Shown piece after piece: positions 55,786 to 60,531 of a DNA stretch of 60,531 nt. The notes beneath the pieces are model-generated. The model was not told where the DNA came from and searched no databases. It saw only the letters and a program-made list of their open reading frames with translations. How positions within the stretch are numbered: the first letter of the stretch is position 1; each line of letters starts with the position of its first letter. The translations under genes were made by a program, and so were the position numbers. The DNA lies in assembly GCA_016936455.1 (NCBI GenBank), contig JAFGXV010000037.1, positions 1 through 60,531 of the forward strand. The letters are read 5' to 3'. This DNA is from Desulfuromonadaceae bacterium. Its GTDB lineage: Bacteria; Desulfobacterota; Desulfuromonadia; Desulfuromonadales; Desulfuromonadaceae.

Positions 55786-55811
55786 GGAGGACTGTGTAAA
55801 ATAGCGTTTCA

Positions 55812-55843
55812 AAACTTGCGGAGCCGGGAGGCTCCGCAAGTTT
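55812..55843 (+). terminator. Inverted repeat / probable terminator after leuA
   Basis: A perfect 14-bp stem (55812-55825 / 55830-55843) with loop GGGA. The T run after it is short (TTTG), so it may be partial before leuC. Confidence 0.7.
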
Positions 55844-55997
55844 GTTGTGGTGCGGGGATGTTGAAAATCGTAGGCGAGGACCCTTTCTGGAACAGGCGGT
55901 TTTGAGCGTCCAGAGATCGTGTTTGCCCTGTGGATTGATGGACTTCCTCGTTTGCGGCCGAAAATAATGGGTCTCCGACCCTGAAGGAGAGAGCTTT

Positions 55998-57278
55998 ATG
56001 GGAAAAACCATTGCGGAAAAGATTTTCGAAAGCCATCTGCGTGATGAGCCTTTTGAGGGAACCAAGGTCCTGGATATCGACCGGGTTCTGTGTCACGAAA
56101 TTACCACTCCGGTGGCGATCGCCGATCTGGAATGGCGTGGCAAGGACCGCGTTTTCGACAATACCAAGATCAAGGCCGTTATCGACCACGTAACCCCTTC
56201 AAAGGATACCAAGACCGCGATTCAGGCCAAAATGCTGCGCGACTGGGCCCGTCGTCATGACCTGCAGGACTTTTTTGATGTGGGTCGTAACGGTGTCTGT
56301 CATGCGCTGTTCCCGGAGAAAGGCTATATCCGTCCCGGTTTTACCGTTATCATGGGTGACAGCCATACCTGTACCCATGGGGCCTTTGGCGCCTTCGCTG
56401 CCGGTGTTGGCACCACGGATTTGGAGGTCGGCATCCTCAAAGGCGTGTGCGCGTTTCGTGAGCCGGCCACCATTCGCGTCAATCTGAACGGTTGCCTGCC
56501 GGAAGGTGTTTTTGCCAAGGATGTTATTCTCTATGTCATTGGCCAACTGGGTGTTAACGGTGCCACCGACCGCGTGATTGAATTTGCCGGGCCCGTTGTT
56601 GATGGCATGACCATGGAAGCCCGTATGACCCTGTGCAACATGGCGATTGAAGCCGGCGGGACCTGTGGTATCTGTATGCCCGACCGGGTGACCGTGGACT
56701 ACTTGTGGCCGTTCATTCAGAACGATTATGTCAGTAAGGAGGCCGCCGTCGCTGATTTTGCCAAATGGCATTCCGATGCGGATGCCGAGTACGACCAGGT
56801 GTTGGATTTCAATATTTCCACCCTGGCGCCGCAGGTCACCTTCGACTATAAACCAGATTGTGTTAAAAATGTCGTCGATCTGGCGGGTACGCCGGTCGAT
56901 CAGGTCTATATTGGAACCTGTACCAACGGCCGCATTGAAGACCTGCGTATTGCCGCTCAGATTCTGAAAGGACGCCGTATCGCCGATTCCGTGCGCGGTA
57001 TTGTTTCTCCGGCAACGCCCAAGATTTTCAGTGATGCGCTGGCTGAGGGGATTATTCAGATTTTTATGGACGCCGGTTTCTGTGTGACCAATCCCACCTG
57101 TGGCGCCTGCCTGGGGATGAGCAATGGTGTTCTGGCGGAGGGTGAAGTCTGCGCTTCGACCAGTAACCGCAACTTTAACGGGCGCATGGGCAAGGGCGGC
57201 ATGGTTCATCTGATGAGCCCGGCGACGGCAGCGGCGACGGCGATCACCGGCGTCATTACCGATGCCCGCAGTCTGTAA
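55998..57278 (+). CDS. leuC: 3-Isopropylmalate dehydratase large subunit
   Basis: 426 residues, the shorter LeuC type (about 420) rather than the E. coli type (466). GKTIAEKIFESHLRDEPFEG starts it, and the Fe-S cysteines are in IGTCTNGRIEDL (about 309-320) and NPTCGACLGMSNGV (about 367-380). DSHTCTHGAFGAFAAGVGTT matches the aconitase family. With LeuD it isomerises 2- to 3-isopropylmalate. A small hairpin GGGTC/GACCC (55969-55981) lies just before its binding site GAAGGAGAG. Confidence 0.97.
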   Translation: MGKTIAEKIFESHLRDEPFEGTKVLDIDRVLCHEITTPVAIADLEWRGKDRVFDNTKIKAVIDHVTPSKDTKTAIQAKMLRDWARRHDLQDFFDVGRNGVCHALFPEKGYIRPGFTVIMGDSHTCTHGAFGAFAAGVGTTDLEVGILKGVCAFREPATIRVNLNGCLPEGVFAKDVILYVIGQLGVNGATDRVIEFAGPVVDGMTMEARMTLCNMAIEAGGTCGICMPDRVTVDYLWPFIQNDYVSKEAAVADFAKWHSDADAEYDQVLDFNISTLAPQVTFDYKPDCVKNVVDLAGTPVDQVYIGTCTNGRIEDLRIAAQILKGRRIADSVRGIVSPATPKIFSDALAEGIIQIFMDAGFCVTNPTCGACLGMSNGVLAEGEVCASTSNRNFNGRMGKGGMVHLMSPATAAATAITGVITDARSL

Positions 57279-57300
57279 CGATCATAAGGAGAGTCGAATC

Positions 57301-57831
57301 ATGGAAAAGATTTTTAAAGGACCGGCGATTTTCCTCGATCGCAACGATATCAATACCGACGAAATCATTCCCGCGAAATACCTGACGGAAGTGACCAAGG
57401 AGGCCCTCAAACCCTACATGCTGGAAGATCTCAAGTTGGAGGGTTTTGATCCTCGTGGCGAGACGTTGAAAAATGCTCGGGTTGTTGTGACACGAGAAAA
57501 TTTCGGTTGTGGATCGTCACGTGAGCATGCGCCCTGGGTGTTTGAAGTCAACGGTGTGCATACCATTATCGGTCAGAGTTATGCGCGGATTTTTCGCCAG
57601 AACATGTTTAATGGTGGCATGCTGGCGATCGAGTTGCCTAAAGAAGATATCGATGCCCTGTTTGCGTTTTCACAACAGGGTGAGGTGACGATTGATGTCG
57701 ATGTCGAGGCCCAGCAGATCAAGGCCTGTTGTGGTGGTCAATGTCAGGATTTTTCTTTTGAGATTTCGGCATTTGATAAGGCGCTGGTTCAGTCCGGCGG
57801 CTGGGTCGAGTTTGCCGACGCTCGTTATTAA
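57301..57831 (+). CDS. leuD: 3-Isopropylmalate dehydratase small subunit
   Basis: 176 residues from ATG 57301 behind AAGGAGAG. It is the swivel domain with IFLDRNDINTDEIIPAKYL (about 9-27), VTRENFGCGSSREHAPW (about 61-77, substrate-binding GSSREH) and FNGGMLAIELP. It matches the short LeuD that pairs with the short LeuC upstream, 22 bases away. A hairpin terminator follows. Confidence 0.97.
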   Translation: MEKIFKGPAIFLDRNDINTDEIIPAKYLTEVTKEALKPYMLEDLKLEGFDPRGETLKNARVVVTRENFGCGSSREHAPWVFEVNGVHTIIGQSYARIFRQNMFNGGMLAIELPKEDIDALFAFSQQGEVTIDVDVEAQQIKACCGGQCQDFSFEISAFDKALVQSGGWVEFADARY

Positions 57832-57869
57832 TGGCTAGTGTAGTGACATTGCTGTGGTAATTTGACGGA

Positions 57870-57894
57870 AAAGGCCGGTGCTACCGGCTTTTTC
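57870..57894 (+). terminator. Rho-independent terminator after leuD
   Basis: Stem GCCGGT (57874-57879) / ACCGGC (57883-57888), extended by A-T pairs around a one-base bulge, with TTTTT after. It separates leuACD from leuB. Confidence 0.8.
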
Positions 57895-57922
57895 CTTTTT
57901 GTTTGTTGTGTGTCATTTTTGT

Positions 57923-57958
57923 CAAGAAAAGTGAGACTTAATTGTCTCATTTTTCTTG
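57923..57958 (+). repeat. Near-perfect 15-bp inverted repeat upstream of leuB
   Basis: 57923-57937 pairs with 57944-57958 with a single G-T pair around the loop TTAATT; the core reads GAGAC-N6-GTCTC. It lies 28 bases before the leuB -35 and has no T-tract, so it is a candidate operator rather than a terminator. Confidence 0.6.
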
Positions 57959-57985
57959 TGCGCACTGTTTTTCACTGGAAAAAGT

Positions 57986-58015
57986 TTGACACTTTTTGAA
58001 CCCGGTTCCTATAGT
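57986..58015 (+). promoter_or_regulatory. Strong leuB promoter
   Basis: Consensus TTGACA at 57986-57991 and TATAGT at 58010-58015, 18 bases apart. A 12-bp palindrome AGTGTCGACACT (58013-58024) covers the -10/start region, and GACACTTT occurs twice (57988-57995 and 58019-58026), suggesting a repressor site. Confidence 0.75.
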
Positions 58016-58119
58016 GTCGACACTTTGATCATAACGTGTTTCTTGCGGACGCCGGTCTGACGGCAGGCATTGATCTGCCCTCAGAGCAGGAAGCAGTTGA
58101 CGACCAAGGAGGAGGAAAA

Positions 58120-59211
58120 ATGGCAGAAAAAACATTCAAAGTCGCGGTCCTGCCCGGAGATGGCATCGGTCCGGAAGTGATGGCCGAAGCCCTGAAGGTG
58201 CTTGACGCTGTAGAGCAGAAATACAACGTCGCTTTTGAGCGCACCCATGCCAATGTAGGTGGTGCCGGCATTGACCTTGAAGGCAAGGCATTGCCGCAAA
58301 CGACGATTGATATCTGCACGGCATCGGATGCCATTCTGTTTGGCAGTGTCGGTGGCCCGAAATGGGAATCGTTACCGCCGGATGAGCAACCCGAGCGCGG
58401 CGCGTTGCTGCCACTGCGTAAGATTTTCGGTCTGTTCTGCAACCTGCGCCCGGCGATTATCTTTCCGGCCCTGACCGGGAGTTCCTCTCTCAAGCAAGAG
58501 GTGATCGAGGGTGGCTTTAATATTCTGGTTGTGCGCGAGTTGACGGGTGGGATCTATTTCGCCGAACCCAAAGGTGTTGATGCGGTCAATGGGATTCGCC
58601 GTGGCTTCGATACCATGCTCTATACCGAGCCGGAAATCGAGCGCATTACCCGGGTCGCATTTGATGTGGCACGTAAGCGTGGCAGCAAGGTGTGCAGTAT
58701 CGATAAAGCCAACGTGCTCTCCACCTCCGTGCTGTGGCGCGAGGTCGTGATTCGCGTGGCCAAGGATTATCCGGATGTACAGCTGTCGCACATGTATGTC
58801 GACAATGCCGCCATGCAGCTGGTGCGCTGGCCCAAGCAGTTCGACGTCATGCTGTGTGGCAACATGTTTGGTGACATTATTTCGGATGAGGCGGCCATGC
58901 TGACGGGTTCGTTGGGCATGTTGCCTTCGGCCTCGCTCGCCGAAGGGAGTTTCGGCATGTACGAGCCGTCGGGCGGCAGTGCTCCGGATATCGCGGGGCA
59001 GGGCATCGCCAACCCGATTGCTCAGATTCTTTCCGCTTCCATGATGTTGCGCTATTCCTTCGGCATGCTGGATGCGGCCGATGCCGTGGATCAGGCGGTC
59101 GAAAAAGTTTTGAATCAGGGATATCGCACGGGCGATATTTATCAGGGAACACCCGCCGAGAAAAAAGTGAATACGGCGGAAATGGGAGATGCCATTGTGG
59201 CGGCGCTTTAG
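58120..59211 (+). CDS. leuB: 3-Isopropylmalate dehydrogenase
   Basis: 363 residues from ATG 58120 behind AAGGAGGAGG; in-frame codons from 58036 are rejected because they precede this site. The Rossmann-like start is [36 protein letters not shown] (about 94-109), [15 protein letters not shown] (about 138-152), [14 protein letters not shown] and [20 protein letters not shown] (about 248-267) are all diagnostic. It oxidises 3-isopropylmalate using NAD+. It has its own promoter, unlike leuACD. Confidence 0.98.
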   Translation: MAEKTFKVAVLPGDGIGPEVMAEALKVLDAVEQKYNVAFERTHANVGGAGIDLEGKALPQTTIDICTASDAILFGSVGGPKWESLPPDEQPERGALLPLRKIFGLFCNLRPAIIFPALTGSSSLKQEVIEGGFNILVVRELTGGIYFAEPKGVDAVNGIRRGFDTMLYTEPEIERITRVAFDVARKRGSKVCSIDKANVLSTSVLWREVVIRVAKDYPDVQLSHMYVDNAAMQLVRWPKQFDVMLCGNMFGDIISDEAAMLTGSLGMLPSASLAEGSFGMYEPSGGSAPDIAGQGIANPIAQILSASMMLRYSFGMLDAADAVDQAVEKVLNQGYRTGDIYQGTPAEKKVNTAEMGDAIVAAL

Positions 59212-59256
59212 CGCCGCCACGGGCGATTCATTTTTAACAGGAAAAGGAACACGAGG

Positions 59257-60357
59257 ATGAAAGTCGGATTTGTCGGTTGGCGTGGGATGGTCGGTTCTGT
59301 TCTGATGCAGCGCATGGAGCAGGAGAACGATTTTGCCGGTATTGAGCCGGTCTTCTTTTCCACCTCCCAAGTTGGTGGTGCGGCGCCCATGAACGCAGGG
59401 ACGCTTCAGGATGCTCAGGATATTGAGGCGCTGAAACAGCTGGATGTGGTTGTGACCTGTCAAGGGGGCGATTACACCAAGGCGGTTCATGGCCCCCTGC
59501 GTGCTGCCGGCTGGGAGGGCTACTGGATCGATGCCGCAAGTTCCCTGCGCATGGAAGACAATGCGGTGATCATCCTCGATCCGGTCAATCGGCAGGTTAT
59601 TGATCAGGCATTACAGAATGGCCAGAAAGATTTCATCGGCGGCAACTGCACCGTCAGCCTGATGCTGATGGCGCTCGGCGGTCTGTTCCGCGCTGGTCTG
59701 GTGGAGTGGGTATCTTCCATGACCTATCAGGCGGCATCCGGTGCCGGTGCACCGAATATGCGTGAACTCCTGAGCCAGATGGGTGTGCTGGAGGGTTCCG
59801 TCACGGAGCTGCTGCAGGATCCAGCCTCCGCGATTCTTGATATCGATCGCCAGGTCACGGAAACCCTGCGCAATGGTAGCCTGCCCACCGAGGCCTTCGG
59901 CTACCCGCTGGCCGGCAGCGTTCTGCCGTGGATCGATCGTGAAGTGGAAGACGGTCAGAGCCGTGAAGAGTGGAAGGGGCTGGTCGAAACCAACAAGATT
60001 CTCGGTACCCAGCAGCCGATCCCCGTGGATGGTATCTGCGTCCGTGTCGGCGCCATGCGTTGCCACAGCCAGGCCCTGACTATCAAGCTGAACAAGGATG
60101 TGCCGCTGGCTGAAATTGAAACTCTGCTGGCCAATGATAATGACTGGGTCAAGCTGGTGCCGAACACCAAGGCGGATACTCTGTCCCAGCTCACGCCGGC
60201 AGCGATTTCCGGTACCCTGACGGTGCCGGTCGGCCGCGTGCGCAAGATGAAGATGGGGCCCCAGTATCTGTCGGCATTTACGTGCGGTGACCAGTTGCTG
60301 TGGGGAGCGGCCGAGCCCCTGCGGCGGATGCTGCGCATCCTGCTCGAGCAGGCCTGA
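59257..60357 (+). CDS. asd: Aspartate-semialdehyde dehydrogenase (long proteobacterial type)
   Basis: 366 residues, close to E. coli Asd (367). It begins [20 protein letters not shown], and the nucleophile Cys is in [17 protein letters not shown] (about 129-145). [11 protein letters not shown], then [20 protein letters not shown] (about 262-281) carry the substrate-binding residues. It reduces aspartyl phosphate to the semialdehyde for lysine, threonine and methionine. It follows leuB by 45 bases with AGGAAAAGG before the ATG. Two terminators in tandem follow. Confidence 0.97.
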   Translation: MKVGFVGWRGMVGSVLMQRMEQENDFAGIEPVFFSTSQVGGAAPMNAGTLQDAQDIEALKQLDVVVTCQGGDYTKAVHGPLRAAGWEGYWIDAASSLRMEDNAVIILDPVNRQVIDQALQNGQKDFIGGNCTVSLMLMALGGLFRAGLVEWVSSMTYQAASGAGAPNMRELLSQMGVLEGSVTELLQDPASAILDIDRQVTETLRNGSLPTEAFGYPLAGSVLPWIDREVEDGQSREEWKGLVETNKILGTQQPIPVDGICVRVGAMRCHSQALTIKLNKDVPLAEIETLLANDNDWVKLVPNTKADTLSQLTPAAISGTLTVPVGRVRKMKMGPQYLSAFTCGDQLLWGAAEPLRRMLRILLEQA

Positions 60358-60363
60358 TATTTC

Positions 60364-60393
60364 CCCGGCCGTTTCGCCGGCCGGGCTTTTTTT
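60364..60393 (+). terminator. Rho-independent terminator after asd
   Basis: Stem CCCGGCCG (60364-60371) / CGGCCGGG (60378-60385) with a 6-base loop and a seven-T run one base later. Confidence 0.88.
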
Positions 60394-60418
60394 GTTGTCG
60401 ATCTTTTGCTATACAATC

Positions 60419-60446
60419 AAGGCGAGCCTGGGCTCGCCTTTTTTTC
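60419..60446 (+). terminator. Second terminator in tandem after asd
   Basis: Stem AAGGCGAGC (60419-60427) / GCTCGCCTT (60432-60440) with loop CTGG and a long T run. It sits 26 bases after the first. Confidence 0.88.
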
Positions 60447-60450
60447 TCCT

Positions 60451-60464
60451 GATTAGCGCTAATC
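60451..60464. repeat. 14-bp perfect palindrome
   Basis: GATTAGCGCTAATC reads identically on both strands. It lies just after the tandem terminators and just before a possible gene start, a position fit for a dimeric repressor site. No regulator is identified. Confidence 0.5.
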
Positions 60465-60481
60465 TTCAGCCAAGGGGTGAC

Positions 60482-60531
60482 ATGATTTGTCCAGCACCCC
60501 AGTTATCATCTTCTGGAACCCGCAAAGAGGA
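60482..60531 (+). CDS. Possible gene start, cut by the window end
   Basis: ATG 60482 follows AAGGGGTG by a few bases and the frame stays open for 16 codons to the end (M-I-C-P-A-P-Q...). The purine-rich AAAGAGGA at the very end could instead be the ribosome binding site of a later gene. No family is recognisable. Confidence 0.25.
   Translation, partial: MICPAPQLSSSGTRKE

Noticed and set aside
58372-59490. 372-codon minus-strand frame across leuB and asd
   Set aside because: Spans two well-supported genes on the other strand and shows only biased composition.

Overview
The window reads as chromosomal core DNA of a Gram-negative deltaproteobacterium of the Desulfuromonadales (Desulfuromonas/Pelobacter/Geobacter relatives). 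This is inferred from gene order, not from a database search. The supporting points are: pilMNOPQ running into aroK-aroB; a Kdo/Lpt cluster running into rpoN, hpf, ptsN, hprK, rapZ and a mannose-type PTS; the futalosine-route gene mqnA; and a leucine T-box leader in front of leuA. Almost everything is on the + strand. The exceptions are a short prmA-like gene and lptFG. I saw no insertion sequence, prophage, CRISPR array or rRNA.

Layout. 1-2.6 kb: end of a CDP-glycerol transferase-like gene, a GT9 glycosyltransferase and a prepilin peptidase. 2.65-7.9 kb: a strong promoter, then pilMNOPQ (type IV pilus alignment complex and secretin), ended by a terminator. 7.9-14.1 kb: aroK, aroB, a TPR protein, a Roadblock/LC7 protein, aroQ, an M24 peptidase, accB and accC. 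14.2-18 kb: mqnA, tRNA-Leu(UAA), the prmA-like gene (-), a TlpA-like thioredoxin, a Fur-family regulator and kdsB. 18-23.9 kb: pyrG, kdsA, kdsD, kdsC, lptC, lptA and lptB, which make CMP-Kdo (with its CTP supply) and the LPS export bridge. 24-32.8 kb: rpoN, long hpf, ptsN, hprK, rapZ, EIIA, EIIB, EIIC, EIID, HPr and Enzyme I. 32.8-36.7 kb: metK, a GT2 glycosyltransferase and ahcY. 36.8-39.1 kb (-): lptG and lptF. 39.3-47.7 kb: rpsB, tsf, pyrH, frr, uppS, cdsA, dxr, rseP, tsaB and a small DUF465-like gene. 47.8-60.4 kb: ilvD, ilvB, ilvN, psd, pssA, leuA, leuC, leuD, leuB and asd. The last 50 bases hold a possible gene start.

How the genes fit together. Three envelope tasks dominate: pili (pil genes plus peptidase), LPS core and export (kds, lptABC, lptFG, GT9), and phospholipid or isoprenoid precursors (accBC, cdsA, psd, pssA, uppS, dxr). 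The PTS block has every component needed for phosphorelay and for HPr Ser46 control. The branched-chain block makes leucine, but ilvC is absent from between ilvN and psd, where a terminator sits instead.

The most unusual region is the leuA leader. It has a candidate promoter, a T-box with a CTC (Leu) specifier and a terminator. These are followed by about 180 bases containing a 40-codon ORF with a near-ideal Shine-Dalgarno and several leucine codons. A segment within that ORF is exactly complementary to the 3' arm of the T-box terminator, and also pairs with the segment just after the ORF's own Shine-Dalgarno. This suggests a second control layer that I cannot assign to a described class. The leuB upstream region also carries a strong promoter framed by two inverted repeats.
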